Below are positions 1-10,742 of a DNA stretch of 64,000 nucleotides, in pieces; within the stretch, counting starts at the first letter, position 1; every line of letters starts with the position of its first letter. The translations under genes and the position numbers were made by a program. The notes under the pieces were generated by a model, which was not told the origin of the DNA, made no database searches, and saw nothing but the letters and a program-made list of their open reading frames with translations. The DNA comes from Hydractinia symbiolongicarpus (Eukaryota > Cnidaria > Hydrozoa > Anthoathecata > Hydractiniidae): positions 16,354,851 through 16,418,850 of the forward strand of contig NC_079877.1 in assembly GCF_029227915.1 (NCBI RefSeq). The letters run 5' to 3'.

Positions 1-765
1 CTAGTCATATAATGCCTGAAAACTCAAATCGCATAGCTCATCCCGAGTAAGATCGATAAGCCCAAAATGGTTCACGTAACGTTCCACATGTCCATTCTCC
101 TCAAAACGATTAAAGGCGTGTATACCGTTGGGATTGTCGATGATAACAATCTCTTCGGATTTTGGGTAGTTGTCCCCGAACCATCTCCTTTTGGTAGGAA
201 GAATACGTCTTTGAACACGCGCACAGTAGTAGAGGAGATGATGATACTCGTCATCCTCCCGTGAGGTATGTTTTCTATAAATCATGATGACGTTGTCCTT
301 TCCAGGATCTTGAGCATGCGGTACATACCGTTCCTTAAGTGTTTCTACTTGTTGCTGGAGCTCATCACTCTCATCCCCGAGTGCCATGAGCTGGTTGTCC
401 CTATCCTCAATTTCATCACCGAGTAAGGCCAGGGCCCCATCCCTGTCCTTCAGGGCCTGGCGATGCTCTTTAATTATATATATATATATATGACCTACGC
501 ATAATTTCCAAAGCGCCCTCAAGCGTGACAAAAAGACGTCATGTCCATTTTTGCCTTACCAAGGGGGCATCTCGGAGATGTCCCCTTGGATCCTACTATT
601 TCGGACGTGCTAGATATGAACGATGGAGCTTTGGTCATATTTTTAACCTTTTCGATTTCCAGGAAACGTCCCAAATCGGCACGTTTGAACATTTAATCAG
701 GTTGATCCTGATTATTGGATAGGGACTCGATGGCTCCTGTGTTAAACATAACTTGCGACGAGATC
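1..765 (-). pseudogene. MSV199/Bro-like protein, broken copy (element 1)
   Basis: The minus strand encodes a short MSV199-type start (FKRADLGRFLE, near 690-655), then a VTLEGAL block near 525, then a glutamine- and leucine-rich coiled coil, and a C-terminal domain ending at base 1 with IDLTRDELCDL. This is the layout of the Bro-N/MSV199 proteins of large DNA viruses, thought to bind DNA. The reading frame is broken by a stop just before FKRADL and by a (TA)n stretch at about 477-491 that separates the VTLEGAL block from the coiled coil. Element 2 has the N-terminal half of the same gene at 29555-29967. Its role in this virus group is unknown. Confidence 0.7.
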
Positions 766-879
766 TTTCTATTATAGTAACGCTTATCCAGAGGATTTCA
801 ACGTGGTCATTCGGGATAATTTTTACTACCCGCAGGAGTAGTGAAAATTAGTGCCCGTCTAAGTCATGGTTCCCTAGGT

Positions 880-1516
880 TAATTTCAGCAAACACATAGC
901 AGTAAATCTTGTTAATGATGTGAAAAATGGAGAGTTTGGGGGCATCGGGGTTTTATCGTGTAAAGGTGCATCCCAAGTCTTGCTTGATATGTTATTGTCT
1001 CTTTACCTCATAACCTATATCCCTATCAGCATGTCCAAATTCATCACATTCGATGGCTAAGCTATAGCTCGGGAAATACAGGTCGATCTTATATCCATCA
1101 ATATGATGCTGCGTCACCATATCTTCAACATCAAAAGCGGTGCGGATAGCGTTAAGGGTGCCGTCCTTCTTGGATAAAAGCTTTATGTTTTGAATTTCTA
1201 TACCACAACGCCTAGCAATTTTAATAGCATCCAAGCTCTTGCATCGAACCAAGATTTTTCTTAACGGCCTCGGCGGAAATAAATATATCGTGCTCATTTT
1301 TCCACCTCCCGGCATACCTGGGTGTGTGTAGTCGCCTGCCTTGCCTTCTATTTCCGCCCTCGATGTTATTATATGACGATCAAGGCCATACTGCCTAAAA
1401 ATTGGAATACCTAAAAACCTCCCCAAGTCAGCACGCTTGAAACGAGGTTGATTTTGCTTGTCGCATATGATTTCTACATGTGGAGTAAGCACCGTAACAA
1501 GTTTTTGGGAAGACAT
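880..1516 (-). pseudogene. MSV199 domain fused to PD-(D/E)XK-type nuclease domain
   Basis: The minus-strand frame from the ATG at 1516 opens with an MSV199-type block (FKRADLGRFLG, residues 28-38) and ends in a nuclease-like domain with YKIDLYF and AIECDEFGH. The spacing of D and E-x-D resembles Vsr/DUF559 nucleases of the PD-(D/E)XK fold. An in-frame TAA at 992 follows EVKRQ. The same frame then continues with recognisable sequence (KQDLGCTF and NPDAP) interrupted by a second TAA, so the original protein was longer. A likely role is DNA cleavage guided by the N-terminal DNA-binding domain; this is inferred from the domains only. It lies next to the packaging ATPase on the same strand. Confidence 0.6.
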
Positions 1517-1592
1517 CTTTTTTTTTCATATATTCGGGTAGATTGCTTGTATGGTCAGTCGAGAATCTTCCAATCTCTAGGGTGTTCCAATC

Positions 1593-2081
1593 TCACATAT
1601 AGGCATGCGTGCTTTGACTTTTCAGATCAGCCTTGATATCCGACCAGTCGGAGATCATGTTCGTCTCCTCATCGATTAGCCTCATGTCACTTCTCTCATG
1701 CCGGTACCACAAAAACAGGGCCTTTTTCTGCCTCCTCGGATTCTTGGGGAATGCAGTATCTTTGTCGCGATTATCAAGGCTTTCATCGGCTACGACGTCG
1801 TCAACCACAAACAACGTGTCCCCTCCTACCAACAATGAGGAGAGTTTTGGTATCCATTCAAACAGCTCATTTCCGGGGTCTATCATAAACACGTAGCCGT
1901 CCTTCCAAAGTGAGGTCCTTTCCAAATAGGTGGTATTCCACCGTAGGGTAGGGCACAAGATGATGATATTGTGATAGTGTTTTTTATACTCATTTTCCAG
2001 TAGGTTCAGGACACGTTGTGTTTTCCCACATCTTGTCGGGACGGTGAAGATTGCTGTGTGGGGATCTTTTACAACCTCCAT
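1593..2081 (-). pseudogene. Packaging ATPase, internally deleted (element 1)
   Basis: The frame starts at the ATG at 2081. It carries a Walker A-like loop (PTRCGKT, residues 16-22, where the first glycine of the usual motif is valine) and a Walker B-like LFVVDDV near residue 88. These match the FtsK/A32-type genome-packaging ATPases of Polintons and nucleocytoplasmic viruses, which pump DNA into capsids. After DDVVADESLD the frame jumps to PKNPRRQKKALFLWY, so about 20-30 residues around the sensor region are missing compared with the copy at 31160-31795. With both the loop change and the deletion it is unlikely to be active. Confidence 0.72.
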
Positions 2082-2086
2082 TTATT

Positions 2087-2570
2087 TTAATAATTCGACC
2101 ACTTGTGATCGTGAATTTTGGGGTATATCACGGCACATGCAGAGCAAATCAATACATCGCCATGATTGTTCACCAAAGACCCCTGGCAGGCAGGACATAG
2201 CTTGGTATTTCGAGTCTGATATTCCATGGGTAGCAGAGTATATATTAATTTTCCTTGTATACACCGCAACGCCTTGCGATATCTCCTAACGAGCAGTACC
2301 TTTTCCGGACTCTTGGAGGGTGCTCCGATGAGTTCGGCGTACCGAGGTATAATGTCATATGTTAACAGGGTATACAAAGTAAGTAATCTTCATCCTGTTT
2401 AAGCCCTCTAATTTCCCTATCAATGGCAAGGGGTCTATTTCATGTTCGATAACATGGTCTTGCATTTGGTACGCCGCCTCGCCTTTGCTTGGTTCGACCA
2501 TTGCCCCTAATTTTAATCTTGCCAGGGGGAAAGCAGTTTTTTTGCACCCCCTACAACGTTTGATTTCCAT
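2087..2570 (-). pseudogene. Zinc-ribbon protein, frameshifted (element 1)
   Basis: Two overlapping minus-strand frames make one broken gene. The first (from 2570) starts MEIKRCRGCKK and ends with LNRMKITYFVY. The second (to 2087) carries TYDIIPRYAELI and a C-x2-C ... C-x2-C pair (CPACQG and CSAC), a typical zinc ribbon. It lies just upstream of the packaging ATPase, as does its counterpart at 31820-32192. The cysteine pairs suggest nucleic-acid or protein binding. I do not recognise a named family. Confidence 0.55.
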
Positions 2571-2910
2571 TTACTATTGCAGTATACGCCTTGTGTAATG
2601 CATTGGCAACCTCGGCAAGCGTTGGAGACCTTCCTGTCTCCTGGTACTTGAATGGTATCTTATGGTGAACGTGTAAATATTCGTAGAGCTCCCAGGTATA
2701 ACCCTCGGAAAACTGGGCTTCAATATGAGCATTACAGATAGCTATAACCTCATGTAGAGGGTACGTACCGGAACGGCGCTTGCGCTCCTTTGAAAGTCTC
2801 TTTTTATCAAGGCAAGGGATGCATGTCGTCGGTGGTTGACCCTTGCGCTTCATCTTAAACTGGTTCAAGGGGAGAGATCTTGAGCATTATGAACACTTTT
2901 TGGCCTCCTC
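2551..2910 (-). pseudogene. HNH-type endonuclease with N-terminal zinc finger (element 1)
   Basis: The frame from 2868 begins with a KMKRKGQPPTTCIPC block, the second half of a C-x2-C zinc finger whose first half lies just upstream with a stop between them. It continues with a helix-rich HIEAQFSEGYTW segment and LHVHHKIPFKY. HNH nucleases of this type normally have a W-H-x-D-H-K-x-P core; element 2 has WHIDHKIP at the same place. Here the aspartate is replaced by histidine, so the catalytic site is probably damaged. The product would be a homing- or resolvase-like nuclease, inferred from the motif. Confidence 0.6.
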
Positions 2911-2943
2911 TATATTTCTATATCTCTTGGATAGATATAGAAA

Positions 2944-3069
2944 CTTTACCATACACTCATTTTGGAGGTATCAAGGATTTCTTATACCAGCCCTGCTTGA
3001 TCGCGTATTCGTCGAATAGAATCGTTTCCTTGGGACTAAAGTTGCTATCCATATGCTTACTTGTTGCCA
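2944..3069 (-). CDS. Small ORF, 41 residues (element 1)
   Basis: This short minus-strand frame starts at the ATG at 3069 and has no recognised domain. It is rich in charged and aromatic residues (SPKETILFDEYA near its middle). It lies seven bases downstream of the end of the membrane-protein gene at 3076-3411, which supports a real gene in a compact viral array. It may be only the start of a longer broken gene. Confidence 0.3.
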
Positions 3070-3075
3070 TTTATT

Positions 3076-3411
3076 CTATAGCATTTTAAACATTTCGATA
3101 TTTGGTTGAGTTTTGCCCTGTTTGCCCTGCTGAGGCTCTGGAGTCGCAGGCTTGTCCTCACCTCTGCCAAATTTATACCAGATGCCAATCCCTATGGCAA
3201 GCACGGCCAAAGTCCCTATGCAGTACATGACATGCATTGACTTACTAGAACCTGCGACAGGTTCTTGATCATCTGGCGAAGTACTTTTGCCCACCTTCTT
3301 CTGTAAGTTGGCCTTGTTCTTTCGATTCCATTCAGCAAGTCTCTTGCCGGCAGCAACACGGCCTTCGTTCTTCTTGGTTATGACTCTTTCTTCTTGTTTT
3401 TGCTCTTCCAT
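3076..3411 (-). CDS. Small single-pass membrane protein (element 1)
   Basis: This intact 111-residue frame from the ATG at 3411 has a highly basic N-terminal half (RVAAGKRLAEWNRKNKANL, residues 18-36). A hydrophobic segment (YCIGTLAVLAIGIGIWYKF, about residues 69-87) follows, with a glutamine-rich tail. The counterpart at 33420-33740 shares the GRVVAGKKLAEW block and the membrane segment, so the gene is conserved between the two elements. It is likely a minor virion or membrane-associated protein, inferred from size, layout and position between the nuclease and polymerase genes. No named family is recognised. Confidence 0.6.
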   Translation of the reverse strand: MEEQKQEERVITKKNEGRVAAGKRLAEWNRKNKANLQKKVGKSTSPDDQEPVAGSSKSMHVMYCIGTLAVLAIGIGIWYKFGRGEDKPATPEPQQGKQGKTQPNIEMFKML

Positions 3412-3475
3412 TTATCTTATAGCACCGCCCGGGGCTCCTTCTCTTCCTCCTTCTCATCTCTTTTATTCATATGTC

Positions 3476-3948
3476 TCGCCGTGTGAGGCATGATCAGGAG
3501 CGGTGCCAGGACTTTTCCAATTGTACAGTAAACGAGGATCCCGAGATCTGTGATAGAGTCTCGGATTATATGGCCCTCTTTGATATCTCAAAGTAATTCA
3601 TCTACATTGTCGATGTTGACGAAATTCCCAATCAAATTTGCATACAGGCTAATCACGTGAGCAGTCAACGCCTAGGCCGTCTTCTCCCCCTTCTATTGAA
3701 GCTCACGTTTTACGTACTCGGTATGGACTTTGTCGATGGCCTCATCTGAAGCCTTTGCCTTTGCGTAGAGCCTCTTTCAAATCCTTGGGTTTATCGATTG
3801 GTTTCTCTACTTGTTCATATTCTGCAGAGGCATCATCGAATACTCGTGCAATATCAGACATCTTTATTAGAAGTCGTTTATAACGAAAAAGAATAAAAGC
3901 GGTCAGGACATAGGGCAGAAATATAGCAATATACAAACACACTTCCAT
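3476..3948 (-). pseudogene. Small virion-like protein with N-terminal membrane segment (element 1)
   Basis: The first frame (3948-3742) has a hydrophobic N-terminus (ETVCLY-like start, then LPYVLTAFILF) followed by MSDIARVFDDASAEYEQ. After a frameshift near 3745 the same gene continues to about 3490 with TAHVISLYANLIGNF and ITDLGILVYC segments. Element 2 has the C-terminal half at 33770-34071 with the same blocks. The membrane segment and MSDIARVF may belong to two overlapping genes, because an internal ATG starts MSDIARVF. Function is unknown. Confidence 0.5.
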
Positions 3949-3959
3949 TTAGTTATTTT

Positions 3960-4169
3960 GAAGAGCCCCCTGTTTTTTTTGTTGTTGTAGCTTGAAACTT
4001 GAGGGGTTTTTGAATCTTGGATTCTATCCTCGACTGACATGAAACATTTTTCACTTCCACTGGTTCAATCCAACCCCCCTGTGACCACAGTCGCCAACAC
4101 AAAAGGTTCTCTCGCAATCTTTTTCCCAATGCATTCTTTTATTTTATCAGCCTTGATGGTTAATAGCAT
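3960..4169 (-). pseudogene. Small basic protein gene (element 1)
   Basis: A minus-strand frame from the ATG at 4169 reads LLTIKADKIKECIGKKIAR, then a TVVTGG segment, a stop or frameshift, and a lysine/asparagine-rich tail (SVEDRIQDSK, then YNNKKN). It lies directly downstream of the polymerase C-terminus. I recognise no fold. Its compact placement between two viral genes is the main support. Confidence 0.4.
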
Positions 4170-4188
4170 GGGTCAAACACACCTCCAT

Positions 4189-6119
4189 TTATTCCTGATT
4201 AGACACCAGGCGGTAATGGCCACGGGCAAGCGTTGTAATTTGATCAGGTTGCACAAGCCGTTTGTCGTCTGCCCTGTTTAATGCTAACTTGCTCACCTCT
4301 TGGTTGTATATTTGGTGGTTCTTGATTTGAATCAGCACCTGGCACTTGTATACATCAACGCCCCTTCCAGACATCGCCGATAGTCGTCAAAAGTGATTAA
4401 TTTCTTGGTTACGCATCTTTTAACGCCCTTGGCTTTGCCCTCACCACCCTCTTTTGTTAGGCTCTTGTAAGCGTATAGCTTTGCCCTCAGAGTGATAAAC
4501 TCAGTCATAACCTTCCCGCAGTCCTTACCGCGGTACATTGTTAGTGGGTCCGGTACATCCCATAGGCAAAGGTACTATAGGTACACCAACCAGATGGTAC
4601 ATGCTTACTCATCCTTTTCGTCTTGGTATACCTGACATCTTCTACCGGGACTAGCACACTCACGAAGTCCTCATATATTGCAAAGGGTACCTTGAATTGT
4701 TGCTGGCCATCCCTATAGTATAGCCATTTTTCGGCCTCTGTTGGCATTGTAATTTTAACAGCCTCGTGGTCCTTGCAGTAGCCATAGTGCTTGTCCCTCG
4801 ATTCAACCGTTTTGAAGCCCTGTAGGCAGTTCAAGCAGAAGTGCATTGCATTCCTATTATTCGAGGTCTCCTTGCCCAGGAGCCGCGATAGAGATTTGAC
4901 GGCTGTATAGTGGGTCTTTTTATCATCGGTGATAAGCAATAGAGTCACCACCTTGGCACGTCCGTTGTGCACCGATCGAAGTAGGATGTTGATCCTCTTT
5001 CCCGTTTTATAAAAGATGTTTACCGCAATCTCTTTGTTATTCTCCTCGAACTTGTATATGCTTTTGATGCTTGTTGGGAACTCTATACCATCTCAGTTAT
5101 AAAAGTCTACTTAGGGTCTCATCTGAGATATTCGATTCGAGTTCCTCCCAATTTCTTCATGATATAATGATGCTATGATACTCCATTTGAAGCACTCCTC
5201 ATCTTCATTCACCGGATTAATGACGGCCTTCTTTGATTTTATCCATTTAGGTAGCTCTATATATGATGAACCCCAAGTTTACATTGAGATGTAGGATTTG
5301 ACTGATCGTAAAGCCACTCTGGGGTAGTGCTGGATTCTCCACGTGCGTTTTGATTTGAGCAAACATCCTATCCAGCACGTCGTGTACGTTGCTACCCTGG
5401 ACGACTGAGGCCATATTACTTTTCAAAACCTTCTCCACTTCAATATAGTCATCGTTTGCCTCCCTTGGGTTTTTTTTCTTCGTCCACATAATCCATGGGA
5501 ACAAGTGATCCTTTGCTGACCCCATATCTTCTACCTGTCCCTCAACCAAGGTTTTCACGTTGGGTCTCATCATTCCTATATACCCGTCGACGTCTTCTCC
5601 AGATTTTGGATGTCTTCTATATAGTCTTCCTCAGCCTCTTTTTCTACCTCGTCATGAAGCGTAGGTCTTGTGTTGGCTGTCCTATTGTAGAGATCCATCC
5701 TCCTACGTTTAAAGGCTGTATAGGTTCTTTTGATCCCCTTTTTTACAGGGATTGGAACAGCGTCTACAAGCCAATTATACCATCTCTGTATCTTATCCCT
5801 TACAACAGAACGATTTTTCGACAGTTCCTGTTTCTCGAATAGGTCCATCTCAGATGGGGGTAATACCCAGTTATGCCATTCGCTGATTTTACCCCCCTCC
5901 CCCCATAGTTGAACGGGCTTTCACTATTTCCTGTCTTTCGAAGACGTCCATATACTCGGGAGTTATAGGTATAGCTGGTTGTTTAGGTAGCCTCCATTTG
6001 TACCTGCGTGGTACTTCATCCAATAAAGAAATCAATTCAGCCTTGCGTAGCTTATAATATCCGGTTAAGCCACGGGTTTTCGCAATATCATGTAATTGTT
6101 TCACGATGTATGTATTCAT
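4189..6119 (-). pseudogene. SAP-domain family B DNA polymerase, core deleted (element 1)
   Basis: The gene starts at the ATG at 6119 with a SAP motif (KQLHDIAKTRGLTGYYKLRK, residues 7-26), a short DNA-binding helix pair. Two similar segments follow (MDVFERQEIVKARS and MDLFEKQELSKNRS), separated by a frameshift in a G-rich run near 5890-5900. The polymerase N-terminal region then runs to about 4541 (HFCLNCLQGF zinc-like pair, VPSGWCTYSTFAYG). At YRGKDC near 4515 the sequence jumps straight to the C-terminal block (LRAKLYAYKSL, then FDDYRRCLEG and RADDKRL). The exonuclease II-III region and polymerase motifs A, B and C are absent. The exonuclease I site reads EDFV where this family has A-D-F-E. 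It cannot encode a working polymerase. Confidence 0.8.
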
Positions 6120-6290
6120 TTCTTTATTGTAAGAATTTTACTTTTTTGGAGGAATTCATTATTAGGGACTTACCCCTTGAATTCCATGGCTAAGCACTGC
6201 ATGGTACCGGATAACCAGGGATTTGTTGTGACGTCTGTCCGTGCGCGTGCGCGTGCGCGACTGTGCTAGAAGGAACATTTCCCTATCTCT
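6120..6290. repeat. Right terminal inverted repeat of provirus 1
   Basis: Non-coding end of element 1. It contains an alternating GCGCGT tract (about 6240-6260), the GACTGTGCTAGA block and the terminal CCCTATCTCT ending at 6290. The element 2 right end has the same blocks in the same order (CGCGACAGTGCTAGA, then CTCTATCTCT). Similarity between the two elements falls off inside this block, so they are relatives and not recent copies. Confidence 0.6.
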
Positions 6291-9200
6291 GAGATAAATC
6301 TGAGGCGAGAATTGCGTATGCACGTGCGAAGTATCGCGATGCAAGGTACAAGGAAGTATAAATACTTTGATATTCAAAAGTTTTTTTCATAAAATGAACA
6401 CGATACCAGCAGATGTTTTTCTCTTTTTCTGACAAGTTGTTCTCCACTTTAGAGAGATTTCATACCGTGACTCATATGTGACACAATCTCTGTGCTTGCT
6501 AGTTCAGCGTGGCTGCAAGTTATAACTAGTCCCTTGCATTTATATCCACAAGTTATAACTGTCGCCGCAACTTATTGATATAACGCGTCTTTCCCGAACT
6601 ACGTGGCAAGTACAAAGTTTTAACACGTCTTTTGCAAATGACATTGCGGTTACGAACTTTTACGCGTTTTTACGAACTAGTTGGCGGTTGCAATTTTTAA
6701 TGCATTTTTCGAAAACGACGTGCCGGTTGCAAACATTTAACGTGTCTTTTACGATCTTTCGCGGACGACGTGGAGGTTATAAACTACAAACAACACACGG
6801 CTTAACCTCTTTCAGTAAACTCATTATGTTTTTTGTATTAATACGGAATTTCAACTTAATTTTCAATTTAAACCGTAATTTTTACGTGGGGTCGGACAAA
6901 AGTGCCCATTTCACGGACTGTCTGCTTTTTGAGGTGTACAGTTTGGAGAGGTTACACTGTGATTGTTTCAGGCTTCACTTTGGACAAATTAACTACAGTC
7001 CTGCTCAAAACATATTGGAATAAGATTTTGAAGTTTTGAGGCTTGTCCTACAAGAAGTAGGTAGAGTGCTAAATAATCGCTGCCCCACCCCACCCACTCA
7101 TTGTTCATTTTTGAATTTGTTTTATTCACCTGACAGTTGCTGACGTTATCATGACCTTTTTCTTTATATTTAGGAGTTTTTGTGGACCATAAAGGCTGGT
7201 AATAAAAACTAAAATTAGCAAGCAGATTGTAAAAGCTGTCTGCCTGGCCTACCATCTGCAAAAGTAAGGATTTTATACCTTACCTGTCGCCAAGTTGACC
7301 ATTTTACGTTTTCGTCTATATTAAAAAAACAACAGCAAAACAGCAACTGGCTTTTTACGCGTTTTGTCTAAAAGAAAAACGAACGCTAGACATCCATTTG
7401 ATTCTCATAACATCACAATAACTCCGGTTTTAGGACACTCCCTTTCCCTCCGGTCGACTGGCCCTGTTCAACTCCACCCCTGGATAACAGTCACCTAGGA
7501 TAAATCCCCCTGAATAACTCCCATCTAGAACATTCCCCCTGTTAAATTGCCTCCGGACATTTGCCCCCTGCTAATTCACCCGGTTCATAGCCCTTCGGAT
7601 AATTTCGATTTATATGATAACTCCTGTGTGCATAATCGCCCCCCTCCCCTGGATAACTCCCGGAATTTACCCAATGAAAAAATTCACTTTTTCCAGAATT
7701 GTAAATATTGCCAACGTTACGCCTGGGGTTGCTTTCATAATTTCAATATAAATTTTCTTTCGAGCGCATAAACATTAGAAGCCGTTAGAAGAGGGACAAA
7801 AAAACTGGCAAGGAGGTGTTGAAGATGTCCCCTTGATTAAAAACCGTCTTCATGTAGACGCTGTATGTTTTTGTGAAAATAATAAAATTCTGGGATATTT
7901 AAGAAAAAATATGCGGTGTGTATTGATTGATTTTGCGGAGGTACGACCTCTCTGGCGACATGATTATAAAGAGAGGTCTGGGTACAAAGTGTTAAAACAT
8001 TATTTACTTTCTCTGCCTCGATTGTTACGGGGACTGTTACGAAAGGGAATTTACCTGCGTCAGGGAATTTCTTACGAAGAAGAAAAGAAGAGTGCACGCA
8101 AAAATTTAAGAGGCAAGTTGTAAAAACTTTATTGATTTCAACATGGCTAAATTTTCTTTCTACTATGTAAGATATTTTATTTTATTTTTATATCATTTGT
8201 TAAGTTACACTTGTATATTTGTTCTATATAGCCAAAGTTTATGACAAGCGAGCATTTTAAGAAATACAGAAACAGTTGACCAAATTGTTTAACTATCAGT
8301 TATTTCATCGTGGTAAAACAGCAGCTATTGTTTTTATTTGACTACCTTCAATCTGTCTATAGAGTTATTAGCTTTGCTGCTTGCCATCTAAATTTTTATT
8401 TAACCAGCTTAGCTAGCTAACTTGTTATGAGGGAAATACCCTTCTGAAATGTCAGTGCTTATTGTACATTTATACATTCCCTTGTTTTTTAAAATAAATT
8501 ATGACAATTGCAATGCAGACAACAGTGTAGATACAAAGAAATTTGCAAATTTATGACTCTGCAAAAGGTCAAATATACCCTTGTCCCCCATTTTGTCAAT
8601 CCGTCTCTTAAAATAAGAATTTAGTCAGCCTTTCAAGGATACTTTATTGTCAAGAAGATTTATAGGGTTGAAAAATGGAGAAAAATGCTAAGAACATTAA
8701 TTTGTGTACATATATTTTGACGAAGAGCATGCTATATTGAATCTAAATGTGTCAAGCACACACCCATTCACTGCAATCATTGAGAGTAGAGGTTAGCATG
8801 TTTGTTAAACTTGTTATGGAAAAACATTTACCTACTTTAATTTTTTCTTACTGGTACTGTTTTTTCAATCCCTTAAACCAAAAAATCAGCTTTAGTGAGA
8901 TTTTTACCTCAAATTTGTAAGATTCGAAACTTCTAACTTGCTAGTTTCTAGGGTGGCGTAAAAAACGTCCCTAAATGGTGTTAAGTCAATATTCAGTGGT
9001 GGTAGAATAAGGGTGAGCGTTATTTTATGACTGCTGTTAAATAACATGTAAGTTAAGGAACCTATTCTGTGCATTATTTAATTCGCCAGACTTACAACAA
9101 GTACTGTGTTAGATAATGCTTTTTAAGGGGATATTTTGATATAAGTCTAACAAAAAAAGTACAACATGTTTTACACATACTTTTAGTGCCGTACATTGGT

Positions 9201-9568
9201 AAACTTCTCATAAAGTTACACTACAGCCATGGGAATCGACAGCAGCACTCGGCAATGCCTTCGTATTTTGCACTGCTGACAGCAAAAACAAAATAAGGAT
9301 TTTGTTTAGCTATAGGTTTGTAAGAAGCAAAGTCATATTTCAGGCTATAAAGTGGTATTTTCAATGTATTTTTTTTGAACAAACTCTTGAAAAAGTAATT
9401 ATGTGTGCATGATTTCTGTTGATTATCTGAAGAAAAGAATATATAATATATGCACAGTGTGGTCCCAGTTAGCTCTCTGAGACTAGCTGGATCAACCAGA
9501 TAAACTATATCATAGGACAAATAAGAAACATACATAAAGCAAAAGTTTTGAAATGCATAGTAACTCTA
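6291..9568. other. Intergenic host DNA, no gene recognised
   Basis: This stretch is AT-rich with scattered short frames on both strands. None has a recognisable domain, a repeat family I can name, or consistent splice signals. The 96-codon frame at 7833-8123 (+) is the longest that might be real, but its composition is low-complexity and I do not claim it. Confidence 0.5.
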
Positions 9569-10050
9569 AAGGTGGTGATACACGAGCCGATGAATCGAAT
9601 TTGATTAGTCAAATTTGATTAATTGTAAAAATCGTATATGATTTTGGCATGCTCAGACTTGTTGAATTCGTTTTTTAAAAAGTCGGACCAGTTCAACTTT
9701 TTGATTAATTGAAAGGTTTTTAGCAAATCAAAATGCTTAAAATCTGTACATCAAATGTGCGTTCAAAAAATGTGAGTTTCAATGTAAAAATAAACATTGG
9801 TAGAGGAACTTCAAAAACATGTCGTCAAAAAAGGATAAAACAGAAACCAACGAGATTTTTAACAGTGAATGAAGCTTTATTAACAGAAAAGTAACAAATA
9901 ACACACTCTGCGTCTAACTGTAACAGCAGTGAGTTTAACTCTGTCTTCACTCTCTAAAGACATTTTATCGAAATGAAATTGTTTTATATTAATGTTCAAT
10001 ATAATTTCAATAAATCGATTTTAATTAATTGGATTGTGTATCATCACCTT
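9569..10050. mobile_element. MITE with about 38-bp terminal inverted repeats
   Basis: The left end (AAGGTGGTGATACACGAGCC from 9569) is matched in reverse complement by the right end closing at 10050 (AAGGTGATGATACACAATCC read on the minus strand). Inverted similarity continues for about 38 bp. The interior is AT-rich with no coding frame, typical of a non-autonomous DNA transposon. A second partial copy of the right end follows at about 10070-10136, as if the end had been duplicated. I could not fix a target-site duplication, so the superfamily is not assigned. Confidence 0.65.
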
Positions 10051-10452
10051 GCCACCTGTTAAGTTTCGATTTTATTTTAATGCTCAATATAATTCTGACA
10101 AATCGAATTTGATTAATCGGATCGTGTATCACAGCGTTAATCGATAAAATATATTTTTGGGTTTTTTTAATATTATTGACAAAGATACAAACACATAAAA
10201 ACAGTAAGATTAGACCTATTGGGTTTTGAGGTTAGGAGAACTTGAGCAGTTTATGGTCATGGGGGGGGGGATAAATCTGAGGGGGACGTAAAATTTAAGA
10301 AGGGGGGGGGTGCTCAATATATTGGGAGTGCATAATAAGAAAATTATTGTTTTTACAATGAAATGAGACCAAAAGAACAAAAAGTTGTTGCCATAAGCCT
10401 TATCACAATAAATATACCCTAAACGACACATCATCAAGGTAATGGTGGTGCA

Positions 10453-10599
<147 letters not shown>

Positions 10600-10742
10600 C
10601 AGTAAAAATCCAGGGTTTCTTGAGAATAGAATTTACAATTACAAGGAGAAAAGCTTTGAAGGCAAATATCCTGTATTTATACACATGAATATATAATATA
10701 TGTTGTTGAGATTTAGTTACTTCATTTGTCTTTTTTATAGTT

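Larger units (their letters stand above)
1..6290 (-). mobile_element. Polinton/Maverick-like provirus 1, right-hand part
   Basis: A run of minus-strand viral genes ends at a terminus that resembles the right end of the complete element at 23640-37822. Both close with a tract reading CTATCTCT, preceded by a GACTGTGCTAGA / GACAGTGCTAGA block. Gene order from the right end inward is SAP-polymerase, small virion-like genes, HNH nuclease, zinc-binding gene, packaging ATPase and two MSV199-domain genes, colinear with element 2. The integrase, capsid genes and left terminus would lie left of base 1. Almost every gene has frameshifts, stops or deletions, so this is an old copy. The family assignment comes from gene content; I ran no alignment. 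Confidence 0.85.

Noticed and set aside
7833-8123. A 96-codon frame in the intergenic region
   Set aside because: No recognisable domain, no splice or start context, and a similar frame on the other strand; not supported.
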